Positions 9,699-17,995 of a stretch of DNA of 64,000 bases are shown one piece after another. A program made the translations under genes and the position numbers. How positions within the stretch are numbered: position 1 is the stretch's first letter; each line of letters starts with the position of its first letter. Source of the DNA: Rhodospirillales bacterium (GTDB lineage Bacteria; Pseudomonadota; Alphaproteobacteria; Rhodospirillales; Casp-alpha2); assembly GCA_017640505.1 (NCBI GenBank), contig JAEPQO010000002.1, positions 62,001-126,000 on the forward strand, read 5' to 3'. A model generated the notes under the pieces. The model worked only from the letters and a program-made list of their open reading frames with translations, was not told the DNA's origin and searched no databases.

Positions 9699-9826
9699 GG
9701 ATTGTTAACCACGTAGTGTCATCATCTACACGGGATTTGCCGCCGAGCGAGCTTGGCCGGGCAATTGGGACGCCAAAAGCCGCGATGCGTTGACGCGGAC
9801 TGGCCGACGGAAAAGGGAGCGCAGTC

Positions 9827-11086
9827 ATGCGCACAATAGCACGAGCATTGATCGCCGCCGCACTGGTTACCGGTGCAACGCTGCATGGCGCGGCCGCAGA
9901 AAATACGGGCGCCATCGGGACGTCGGCGACGGCGCCCGGAATGGTGCCGCAGAATGCCATTCACCCTGACGTCGCCGCTGCTACGCCGCCCGCCACGCAG
10001 GTGACGTCGCCGACCGGTCTGCCGCCGGTACCGGGCGTGATCAATGCGGACCCGGCGAAGCCGATTGCCTATCAAGATGCGAAACGCGGCTTTATGCTGG
10101 TTGCACCGCCGGGGTCGCGCTTCCAGGAACGCGCCGATGCCGAACAGATATCGATCCAGTCCCGCAAGGGTTACGCGGTCAACATCCAGACCGGCGACGC
10201 CAATCCGGCGATGACCACGCCGGAAATGTTCCACAAGCTTGAAGTGCGCTATCTGGGCGACGGCAAGCCGTGGGCGCGCAAGGTCGATGAGTCGGAGGAG
10301 ATCGTCGCCGGGATGCCTGCCGGCGTTGCCGTCTATGAAGCAGGGTCGACCCGGACGAAGGTCGTCGTTGCCCGAGGTGCGAACACCGATTTCGTGATGA
10401 TGTTCTTTGCCCCGATCAGTCACTTCGAAAAGCTGTCCACCGAGTTCGAATGGATTTTGGCAAGCTTTCGGCCTGCGCCGGGCGAAAAGCCGGCTGAACC
10501 CGTACAGATTGCCGGTAAGCAGGACCCGCAGGCGGTAGAGCCGCCGCTTCGTGCGCAGACGGCGCCGGATGCAAACCCGGCTGGCCGGCCCAAGCCGGTT
10601 GAACAGGCATCGGCGCCGGACGTTCTGATATTTTCGGAAGCGGGATACGGTTACAGGATCGAATACCCTGCGGCCTGGCAGCTCGAGAAGCTGAGCGCGT
10701 TCACCAACGCGATAAGCGGTCCGCAGGGCACGCCCGCATACGATGCGATCGTATCGCTTCAGAACGTCAAACCGGCTGGTGACGGTGATGTGGCACGGAT
10801 CGCGCTGGACAACCTTAAGGCAAACCTGTCGCAGCAGGCGCGCGCGGTCCAGTTCGTCGGCGAAAAGCCGGTGACCTACGCCAAGTACGGGCTCACGCTG
10901 CAGGGGCATCAGTTCGTCGCGAGTTACGACCACCAGGGACAGCGGTTCCGCAAATGGGCGCTGGTCATACCGCGGCCGGAAGGCGGCATCGCCCACATCT
11001 GGTCCTATACGGCACCGGCGACCCAGTTCGATACCTACCGGCCGGTTGCCGAGAAGATCCTCAATTCACTGAAAATTGACGGCTGA
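9827..11086 (+). CDS. Secreted protein with two PsbP/Mog1-like domains
   Basis: 419-residue exported protein with a signal peptide ending near GAAAEN. A Pro/Ala/Thr-rich stretch to about residue 75 leads to two similar domains. The first runs from about AYQDAKRGFMLVAPPGS to FEWILASFRP; the second from about SEAGYGYRIEYPAAWQ to AEKILNSLKIDG. Each starts with a G[FY] plus hydrophobic PP/YP segment and ends in a short amphipathic helix, the pattern of PsbP/Mog1/DUF1795 domains, which bind ligands or partners but have no known catalytic role in bacteria. A Pro/Ala-rich linker with KPAEPVQIAGK joins them. AAAAGGGAGC precedes the ATG. I cannot name a specific function. Confidence 0.6.
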   Translation: MRTIARALIAAALVTGATLHGAAAENTGAIGTSATAPGMVPQNAIHPDVAAATPPATQVTSPTGLPPVPGVINADPAKPIAYQDAKRGFMLVAPPGSRFQERADAEQISIQSRKGYAVNIQTGDANPAMTTPEMFHKLEVRYLGDGKPWARKVDESEEIVAGMPAGVAVYEAGSTRTKVVVARGANTDFVMMFFAPISHFEKLSTEFEWILASFRPAPGEKPAEPVQIAGKQDPQAVEPPLRAQTAPDANPAGRPKPVEQASAPDVLIFSEAGYGYRIEYPAAWQLEKLSAFTNAISGPQGTPAYDAIVSLQNVKPAGDGDVARIALDNLKANLSQQARAVQFVGEKPVTYAKYGLTLQGHQFVASYDHQGQRFRKWALVIPRPEGGIAHIWSYTAPATQFDTYRPVAEKILNSLKIDG

Positions 11087-11126
11087 CGGGTATCGCCGCC
11101 GACCGCGCGCGTGATAGTCTTTGGCC

Positions 11127-11936
11127 ATGTCGATGACGAACCCCGCCACGGCTGCAGGCGTTGCGCGTTTGCCCTTGCTGGCTCTGGTATTTTCGTTTTG
11201 GGCGAGTGCCCCGGCGGCAGCGGCCGATGTGCCGGGCGTTGACGAACTTGTGCGCCATTTCGACAACGTCGTTTTCGGGACTGAGTATGAGGGCGTACAG
11301 CGTGCCACCCATGTGCAGAAGTGGATGACGCCTGTTCGCGTCTCGATTTCGTCCATGCAGGGGAAGATGATCGATAAGGGCGGTGGCCAGCGGGAGTTGA
11401 AGCTGTCTTTTGTGCGCCCTGAAAAAACCCATGTCGATATGATCCGGAAGCACCTGACGACCCTGGTGAAATTGACTGGGACGGCATCTGAAAAGAGCGA
11501 CGCCAAGCAGGGTAAGCCTGCGAACTTCTTTATCAAGTTCGTCCCGCGCCTTGCCATGGGGCAGCCGTTCATTGCAAAGGATGTGGACCCTCAGATATTA
11601 AAACGGCTGGGACAGCCGGGCGTATGTTATTTCCTGACCCGATCAGTCGCCACGGGCGCCATGTTCAGGAGCCTCATCGTGGTGAACAACGAACTGCCGC
11701 CGGAACAGATGGACGCCTGCCTGCTCGAGGAAATGACGCAGGCGATGGGCCTGCCGAACGATAGCGACCTGGTGCGTCCTTCCATTTTCAATCAACAATC
11801 GACACGCCGCGATCTCTCGGAGACCGACATCATTCTGCTCAAGACGCTTTACGACAAGCGATTGCCGGCAGGCACGCCGCGGTCCGATGCGCTCCGCATC
11901 GGCCGTGACATCATCATTGAACATGTGGGCGGCTAG
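11127..11936 (+). CDS. DUF2927-family secreted protein (first of tandem pair)
   Basis: About 269 residues from the ATG at 11127; a TTG at 11121 and a second ATG at 11133 are alternatives, and no strong ribosome site decides. A signal peptide (LPLLALVFSFWASAPAAAAD) is clear. The C-terminal half carries the DUF2927 signature: ACLLEEMTQAMGLPNDSDL followed by RPSIFNQQ, then LSETDIILLKTLYDKRLPAGT. The conserved E-E, N-D-S and Asp residues suggest metal binding, possibly like a zincin-type fold, but that is inference. A similar gene follows, overlapping by 14 bases, so the pair looks like a duplication translated in coupled fashion. Confidence 0.78.
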   Translation: MSMTNPATAAGVARLPLLALVFSFWASAPAAAADVPGVDELVRHFDNVVFGTEYEGVQRATHVQKWMTPVRVSISSMQGKMIDKGGGQRELKLSFVRPEKTHVDMIRKHLTTLVKLTGTASEKSDAKQGKPANFFIKFVPRLAMGQPFIAKDVDPQILKRLGQPGVCYFLTRSVATGAMFRSLIVVNNELPPEQMDACLLEEMTQAMGLPNDSDLVRPSIFNQQSTRRDLSETDIILLKTLYDKRLPAGTPRSDALRIGRDIIIEHVGG

Positions 11937-12699
11937 AGGTTTGAAGCGTTTCCTGCTTACGGCCGCGATCTGCGCAGGCCTCGTGCTTCCGGTTTCATCG
12001 TCTGCGGACTCCGTACCGCCGATATCCGATCTGCGCCGGTTTGCAGAAGATGTGGTGATCGGTGCCGCCCCCGGCGCGCGGCTCGTGAAATGGCGCCGTG
12101 CCCCGGCGATCCGGCTTGAGACAATGATGCCCGGTCCCCGGGATGCAGCGACGGGGTTGGCACCCCCCGTTCCCGTCGAAACGTCCAATCAGCACTATAC
12201 GGCGTTGCAACGCCATGTCCGGGACTTGGCGGCATTGACCAGCCTGCCGCTTCGGCTGATGCCGCGCGATATTGGCACGGGCGGGGATATCGTCATCACG
12301 ATCGTGCCGCGGACGCTGATGGGTCGGCTGCCGTTTCCCGGCGTACCGGCGCGCCAATTGCGTAATCTTATGGGACCCAGCCGGTGCTTTTTCCTGATCT
12401 GGCCGAACAAGGACTGGAGTGCGAACAAGGCAAAGATCGTGATTAATTCATTGCTGGATGAAGATCATATAACTCATTGTTTATTAGAGGAATTAACGCA
12501 GGCAATGGGGCTGCCGAACGATAGCGAGCGGCTCCGTCCTTCCATCTTCAACGAGTCATCCATGCTGACCAGATTGTCCGTGCTCGATCGCATTCTGATC
12601 CGTAGCGTGTATGATCCCCGGATCGGTACGGGGATGACGTTGGGGGCATTCCGCGAGGTCGCAGAGACGATCATCGCGACCTACGCATCGACCGAATAG
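11923..12699 (+). CDS. DUF2927-family secreted protein (second of tandem pair)
   Basis: About 258 residues from the ATG at 11923, which overlaps the previous gene by 14 bases; an upstream in-frame start at 11887 and a TTG at 11941 are alternatives. The signal peptide is LKRFLLTAAICAGLVLPVSS followed by ADS. The family core repeats that of its neighbour: LLEELTQAMGLPNDSERL, RPSIFNES, then LSVLDRILIRSVYDPRIGTGM. Outside this core the two proteins are quite divergent, so the duplication is old or the genes were selected to differ. Bases 12464-12506, which encode part of this core, are noticeably more AT-rich than the rest of the gene. Function unknown; secretion to the periplasm is expected. Confidence 0.78.
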   Translation: MWAARGLKRFLLTAAICAGLVLPVSSSADSVPPISDLRRFAEDVVIGAAPGARLVKWRRAPAIRLETMMPGPRDAATGLAPPVPVETSNQHYTALQRHVRDLAALTSLPLRLMPRDIGTGGDIVITIVPRTLMGRLPFPGVPARQLRNLMGPSRCFFLIWPNKDWSANKAKIVINSLLDEDHITHCLLEELTQAMGLPNDSERLRPSIFNESSMLTRLSVLDRILIRSVYDPRIGTGMTLGAFREVAETIIATYASTE

Positions 12700-12901
12700 A
12701 CCGCGCACGTGCAGCGGGCACATCCTTCAGGGTGTTGTCAGTGCCAAGCGGCAAGCTCATCAACGGTTTGCCACAACTGGTGCGCGCCGCCTGTAAGGGT
12801 TTATTAACGACAACGGCCTAAACCGGTAAATGGACCCCTAGTCTTTGCGGGCAGGGCCAGGGAGCGGAAGGACCGGTCGTGTCGAGCGGCCGGATAGATG
12901 C

Positions 12902-14638
12902 ATGGGCTTGGCTGAAAAGCTAAAATCGTCGACGCCGAGGCAGGGCAGTGAGCTCGGGCGTATTTCCTATACGCCTGGTGGAATTTTCGACCTCATTGTC
13001 GCATCGGTGTTCATCAATCTGCTGGCGTTGGCGATGCCGCTGACGTTGCTGCAGGTGTATGACCGCATCATTCCGAACTCTGCCCAGGGCACGCTGATCC
13101 TTTTGATCGTGGGGGTCGGTTCAGCACTGCTGCTTGAGGCCGGCCTCAGGCAAGGCCGTTCCTACGTCTCCGGCTGGATGGGCGCGCGTTTCGAGCACCT
13201 CGCCGGTGTCGCGGCCGTGGAGCGTCTGCTTAACGTCTCCATTGTCGATTATGAGCGGCAGGGCTCGGGTGTTCACCTGGAACGCTTCAATGCGTTGGGG
13301 CCGCTCAAGGAATTCTACGCAGGTCAGGCGATCCTGGCGCTGTGCGACCTTCCGTTCGCCGTGCTGTTTCTGAGCGCCATGTACTACCTCGCGGGGCACC
13401 TGGTGGTGGTGCCGATCGTTTTGATTATCGTTTTCGCCATCGCCGCAATCCTGGTCGGCAACAAGCTGCGTGGCGCACTGGAAAGCCGGATGCTGGCAGA
13501 CGACAGGCGCTACAGTTTCATTATCGAGGTTCTAGGTGGTATCCACACGGTCAAGGGACTGGCGATGGAAGAGCAGATGATCCGCCGCTACGAGCGCCTT
13601 CAGGAAACCTGTGCCACCGCCGACTACAATGTTGCCCTGCATTCCTCGTCGGCGAGTTCGACCGGGGCATTGTTCTCGCAACTCGTCCTGTTTTGCGTCG
13701 TCGGTTACGGCGCAACGTTCGTCATCGACGGTGAGTTGACCGTCGGTGGCCTCGCGGCCTGCACCATGCTCGCCGGCCGCTCCATGCAGCCGCTTCAGAA
13801 AGCGGTTGGCATCTGGACCCGTTTTCAGTCCATTCAACTTTCGCTCGACCGGGTCCGTAAACTCTTCGAAATGGAAGAGGAAAAACCTTCAGGCCTGCCG
13901 CAACTGCCCGCAATCCGTGGCGACCTGAAGATCGAGAACATGACGTTCACGTACGGCAAGAACAAGGACGGTGAGGATCTGCCGCCCGTGTTCAAGGATA
14001 TCGATCTGACCGTTGAGGCCGGTGAGACGATCGGCATCACGGGCGCCGGCTCAAGCGGCAAGACGACGCTGCTATACATCATGATGGGTGTGTTCGCACC
14101 GACCGAGGGGCGCGTCTCGGCGGACGGCATGGATTTGTATGAATACGATCCCTCCAGCATCCGCCGCCAGATTGCCTATCTGCCGCAGGAAGGCGTGCTG
14201 TTCAACGGCACGATCCTGGAGAACGTGACCATGTTCCGTGAAGAGAAGATCGACGAGGCACTGGATATTTCGCGCCTGCTCGGTCTCGACGGTGTCGTCG
14301 CGCATATGCCGCACGGCTACGAAACCAAAGTCGGAGACGGTGCCGGCGACAAGTTGCCGAAGGGGATCAAGCAGCGCATCGCGATTGCGCGGGCACTTGT
14401 CGACAAGCCGCGCGTGTTGCTGTTCGACGAGGCGAATGCCGCCATGGACAGCGCCGGTGACTCGACGCTTCGTAACCTGCTGGAACGTCTCAAGGGCCGG
14501 GTCACACTGATCCTCGTGACGCCGCGTCCGTCGATGCTCAATCTCGCCGACCGTATTTTCGACATTTCCGATGCGCGCCTTGTCGAGCGTGCCCAGGAAT
14601 CAGAACGGCTCGGCAGTCCAACCGGAAAGGGGACCTGA
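12902..14638 (+). CDS. Type-I-secretion-like ABC half-transporter with degenerate ATPase site
   Basis: 578 residues from the ATG at 12902; an in-frame TTG at 12845 would add 19 residues but has no ribosome site. Residues 1 to about 310 are an ABC exporter membrane domain (IFDLIVASVFINLLALAMPL at the start). The nucleotide-binding domain has a Walker A loop GAGSSGKT at 381-388, a Q-loop YLPQEG and a Walker B LLFDEA with E510. The signature motif is LPKGIKQR near 485 instead of LSGGQ, and the H-loop histidine is Pro541 (VTPRPSM instead of VTHRPS). These losses predict weak or no hydrolysis at one site. It is the first gene of an operon with a second ABC protein and an HlyD adaptor, so a heterodimer is likely. 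Confidence 0.85.
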   Translation: MGLAEKLKSSTPRQGSELGRISYTPGGIFDLIVASVFINLLALAMPLTLLQVYDRIIPNSAQGTLILLIVGVGSALLLEAGLRQGRSYVSGWMGARFEHLAGVAAVERLLNVSIVDYERQGSGVHLERFNALGPLKEFYAGQAILALCDLPFAVLFLSAMYYLAGHLVVVPIVLIIVFAIAAILVGNKLRGALESRMLADDRRYSFIIEVLGGIHTVKGLAMEEQMIRRYERLQETCATADYNVALHSSSASSTGALFSQLVLFCVVGYGATFVIDGELTVGGLAACTMLAGRSMQPLQKAVGIWTRFQSIQLSLDRVRKLFEMEEEKPSGLPQLPAIRGDLKIENMTFTYGKNKDGEDLPPVFKDIDLTVEAGETIGITGAGSSGKTTLLYIMMGVFAPTEGRVSADGMDLYEYDPSSIRRQIAYLPQEGVLFNGTILENVTMFREEKIDEALDISRLLGLDGVVAHMPHGYETKVGDGAGDKLPKGIKQRIAIARALVDKPRVLLFDEANAAMDSAGDSTLRNLLERLKGRVTLILVTPRPSMLNLADRIFDISDARLVERAQESERLGSPTGKGT

Positions 14639-14640
14639 CG

Positions 14641-14826
14641 ATGATTGCGAAACTCAAGAAACTCGAAGCAACGGATGGCAGTGCCGTCAACGCCATGGCG
14701 TTGGATTTCGATAAACCGCAGGCGAAGACGCAAAAGCCGACTGTCCCGAGCCCGGAACTGCAGATGCTTTCCGTGCCACGCGACGGCTGGCTGAGCGGGC
14801 CCGGCCGCCGTTTCAACTGCGCCTGA
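14641..14826 (+). CDS. Small ORF between two ABC transporter genes, 61 residues
   Basis: The ATG lies two bases after the TGA of the upstream ABC gene and is preceded by AAAGGGGAC, a usable ribosome site. Codon third positions are mostly G or C, as in the flanking genes, which supports coding. The product begins MIAKLKKLEATDGSAVNAM, is hydrophilic, has no membrane segment or signal peptide, and ends in a Trp/Pro/Gly/Arg-rich tail. The first residues resemble the N-terminus of the next ABC protein (MTGILSKIEALDDADEDG). It could be a small accessory subunit or a detached N-terminal extension. I do not recognise a family, and it could be a non-functional ORF. Confidence 0.5.
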   Translation: MIAKLKKLEATDGSAVNAMALDFDKPQAKTQKPTVPSPELQMLSVPRDGWLSGPGRRFNCA

Positions 14827-14854
14827 ACGGATAATCGAGAGGTAACGAACCCGG

Positions 14855-17800
14855 ATGACCGGCATCCTTTCAAAGATCGAAGCGCTTGACGACGCCGATG
14901 AGGACGGCGTCGAAGCCGTCGACGCTGCCGTCGACCGGGTCTTTGGCGAAAAGACCGATGCCGCGCCGCCGCAAGCCGCCGCACCCGCCGCGCCTGCGCC
15001 TGATGAGCGGGGCATTCCCATGCCGCCGCTGGGCGAGCGCAAACGGCCGGCACCGCGCAAACCGGAACCGCCGAAAGCGGCGCGCGGCCCCCGGCCCAAT
15101 GTCAGGATGGAGCGGGCGCCCGCTCAGCCGTCCGCTGAGCCTGCCGCACCGTCCGTAGAGCCGCCCGCAAAACCGCCCGCGAAACCGCCCGCAAAACCGA
15201 CTGCCCGGACGCAACCACCCGCTGCACCTGCGCCGAAACCAGCGCCGGCACCGCAAGCCGTCCCGAACGAGGCGGACGAAAAGGCTGCACTTGCCGAAAA
15301 GGCCGCCGCCGCGCTGAATGCGCCGGCCAAGGGGGGGCGCGTACCGCCGAGGCTGAGAAAACGCCAGGAACAGGCTGAGAAGGCCGAAGCGGCGCCACCG
15401 CCACAAAAACCTGCACCCGCCAGACCCGCTGCCCGCACCGCACCGCCGGCAGCCAAGCCGCAGCAGCCGAAGGCCGACGAGAGCGGCCGGCGCCGGGTCG
15501 AAATGCCCGAACAGTTGCAAAAGAAGCAACAGGCGGCTGCACCGGCACCGGCAGCGCCGAAAGCGCCTCCGGCCGCGGCCAAGGCGCCGCCACCGCAGCC
15601 TCGACCTGCAGCCCGCAAGCCTGATGGCGGCGGTCAATTACGTTTGCCGCCGCCGCTGCCTGAATTGCCCGGCGTGTTCGAGCCGATGCCGACGTTCGCG
15701 ACACCTGCGCCCGCACACGCACCGGGGGCGGCGCCGGCCGCCGTCGCCGAGCGCGCGGCGCCACCACCGCCATTGCCGCCCGCGCCGCCTGGCGGGACGG
15801 GAGGGGGTGACGGCGGCGGGGACGGTCCCCGGCAAATGCCGGTGCCCGAGGCCGAGCCGCCGGCGCACGACGAACCGGCGCTTGCGGCGCTCAAGGAAGC
15901 GACGGATCTTTCGACCTGCCTGATGAAGCTGCTTCATGCGCTGAACTGGCGTGGCGATCGGCGCCACGTGGCGGAAGCGCTGCCGCACTTCACCAACCAG
16001 CTGGATATCACCTCGTTCCGCAACATCATGGCGACGCTGCATTACCAGAGCCGCCCGGTGAAATTGCGCCTTGCCGGTATCGACGACCGGCTGTTCCCGT
16101 GCCTGTTCCTGCCCGAAGAAGGTGACGCATTGATCCTGCTCGGCTATGAGCCCGCGGGCATCCGGGTCTTCGACGGCGGCCTCAACGAGGAACGGGTCAT
16201 CCCGCGCAGCAACGAAAAGGGCATCGCGTATTTCTTCAGCCCGGTCGATGCCGCCGACCTGCAGGCGGAGCAGAGCAAGGTCGGCTGGTTCCGCGCCGTG
16301 TCTGAACGTTTCCGGGCGCTCGTCTATCAGTCGCTCGGTATCACGTTCATCCTCAATATTCTGGCGCTTGTGACGCCGCTGTTCGTGATGGCGGTCTATG
16401 ACAAGGTGGTGGCCACGGGATCGTTGCCGACGCTGGCCTTCTTCGCCTTCGGGGTCGGTATCGCGATCGGCTGCGACATCATTCTGCGCATGATCAGGTC
16501 CAAGATCATGGCGTTCATCGGCGCCAGGCTGGACAACATCGTCGGCATCGCGATCTTCCACAAGATTCTGTTCCTGCCGCCGACCTACACGGAACGCGCG
16601 ACGATCGGTGCGCAGGTTGCGCGCATCAAGGACTTCGAAACGATCCGGGATTTCTTCACCGGACCGATGGCGCTTGTGCTGTTCGAGTTGCCGTTCGTGT
16701 TCATCTTCATCATTACCATCGCCGCCCTGGCCGGACCGGTTGTGTTCGTGTCCGTGATCATGATGGCGTGTTTCTTCATCCTCGGCCTGATCATCTCGCC
16801 GCTGCTTCGGAACTCGGTCGGCCGTGCCGCACGGGCATCATCCAAGAAACAGGAACTGATCGTCGAAACGCTGAGCGGCATGCGTGCCGTCAAATACTGC
16901 GGTGCCGAGGACAAATGGATGGAGCGGTTCCGCGAGTATTCCGCGTCCGCCGCACTGAACAGTTTTTACACCGCGCAACTGTCCGCCCTGATGCAGACCA
17001 TTTCGCACGTCCTGATGATTTCCGCAGGTCTGGGGACGATTATCTTCGGCGTGTTCCGGGTGATGAACGGCGATATGTCGGTCGGCGGCCTCGTCGCGTC
17101 GATGATCCTGGTGTGGCGCGTGCTGGCGCCGTTGCAGACAGCCTTCGTATCGCTGACGCGCCTGACGCAGGTGAAGTCCTCGATCTCGCAGATCAACAAC
17201 CTGATGAATATCCGTGGCGAGCGCGAACAGCACGCGCTGGTCAACCCGATCAAGCAGATCGAAGGCTTCGTGACCTTTGCCCGCGTATCGATCCGTTACA
17301 GCCCGGACAGCGACCCGGCGCTGGTCGGCGTGAGCTTCGATCTCGAGCCGGGCGAGGTGCTGTGCATTGTCGGGGGTAACGGTTCCGGTAAGTCGACGGC
17401 GCTGAAACTGCTGGCGGGCATGTACGCGCCGCAGGCCGGTTCGATCCGGATCGACAACATGGATATCCGGCAGATGGATACCGTCGAACTGCGCCATGCG
17501 GTCGCGTATGTTCCGCAGACCGTACAGTTCTTCTACGGGACCATCGCCCAGAATTTGCGCCTGGCACATCCGACGGCGACCGACGAGGACCTGTATCAGG
17601 CCTGCGAGGAGGCGGCCGTGCTGGACGACGTGTTGGCGCTGACGCAAGGTTCCGGCAAATGGAAGCGGGACGGCTTCGAGGTGCGGATCGGGGATTCAAG
17701 CTCCGGACAGATGCCAACCAGCCTGCTGCAGCGTCTCAATCTGGCGCGCGGGTATCTCAAGAAATCGCCGATCATGCTGTTCGACGAACCGGGCAACGGG

Positions 17801-17995
17801 CTTGATTTTGCAAGCGACCAGGCGTTTATGAAGAATGTGGAGCGCATGCGCGGTGAAACCACCATCATGATGGTGACGCACCGCCCGAGCCACCTTCGAC
17901 TTGCCGACAAGATTTTGTGGCTCGAGTACGGTAACGTGCGTGCCTTCGGGGGCGCCGAGGAAGTACTCAAGCAAATGCCGAAGGATTTCGTGTGA
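14855..17995 (+). CDS. Type-I-secretion-like ABC transporter with long Pro/Ala-rich N-terminal extension
   Basis: 1046 residues. Residues 1 to about 330 are low-complexity Ala/Pro/Lys-rich and probably disordered, with three repeats of the PAKPP type near residue 107. A C39-peptidase-like domain follows (about 340-470) without an evident catalytic Cys-His pair. The membrane domain spans about 480-770. The ATPase domain has Walker A GGNGSGKST at 840-848, Walker B IMLFDEPG with E978, and H-loop H1009, but the signature reads GQMPTSLLQR near 951 rather than LSGGQ. GAGAGG precedes the ATG. It pairs with the ABC gene at 12902 and overlaps the HlyD gene by one base. No secreted substrate or TolC-like gene is adjacent. 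Confidence 0.85.
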   Translation: MTGILSKIEALDDADEDGVEAVDAAVDRVFGEKTDAAPPQAAAPAAPAPDERGIPMPPLGERKRPAPRKPEPPKAARGPRPNVRMERAPAQPSAEPAAPSVEPPAKPPAKPPAKPTARTQPPAAPAPKPAPAPQAVPNEADEKAALAEKAAAALNAPAKGGRVPPRLRKRQEQAEKAEAAPPPQKPAPARPAARTAPPAAKPQQPKADESGRRRVEMPEQLQKKQQAAAPAPAAPKAPPAAAKAPPPQPRPAARKPDGGGQLRLPPPLPELPGVFEPMPTFATPAPAHAPGAAPAAVAERAAPPPPLPPAPPGGTGGGDGGGDGPRQMPVPEAEPPAHDEPALAALKEATDLSTCLMKLLHALNWRGDRRHVAEALPHFTNQLDITSFRNIMATLHYQSRPVKLRLAGIDDRLFPCLFLPEEGDALILLGYEPAGIRVFDGGLNEERVIPRSNEKGIAYFFSPVDAADLQAEQSKVGWFRAVSERFRALVYQSLGITFILNILALVTPLFVMAVYDKVVATGSLPTLAFFAFGVGIAIGCDIILRMIRSKIMAFIGARLDNIVGIAIFHKILFLPPTYTERATIGAQVARIKDFETIRDFFTGPMALVLFELPFVFIFIITIAALAGPVVFVSVIMMACFFILGLIISPLLRNSVGRAARASSKKQELIVETLSGMRAVKYCGAEDKWMERFREYSASAALNSFYTAQLSALMQTISHVLMISAGLGTIIFGVFRVMNGDMSVGGLVASMILVWRVLAPLQTAFVSLTRLTQVKSSISQINNLMNIRGEREQHALVNPIKQIEGFVTFARVSIRYSPDSDPALVGVSFDLEPGEVLCIVGGNGSGKSTALKLLAGMYAPQAGSIRIDNMDIRQMDTVELRHAVAYVPQTVQFFYGTIAQNLRLAHPTATDEDLYQACEEAAVLDDVLALTQGSGKWKRDGFEVRIGDSSSGQMPTSLLQRLNLARGYLKKSPIMLFDEPGNGLDFASDQAFMKNVERMRGETTIMMVTHRPSHLRLADKILWLEYGNVRAFGGAEEVLKQMPKDFV

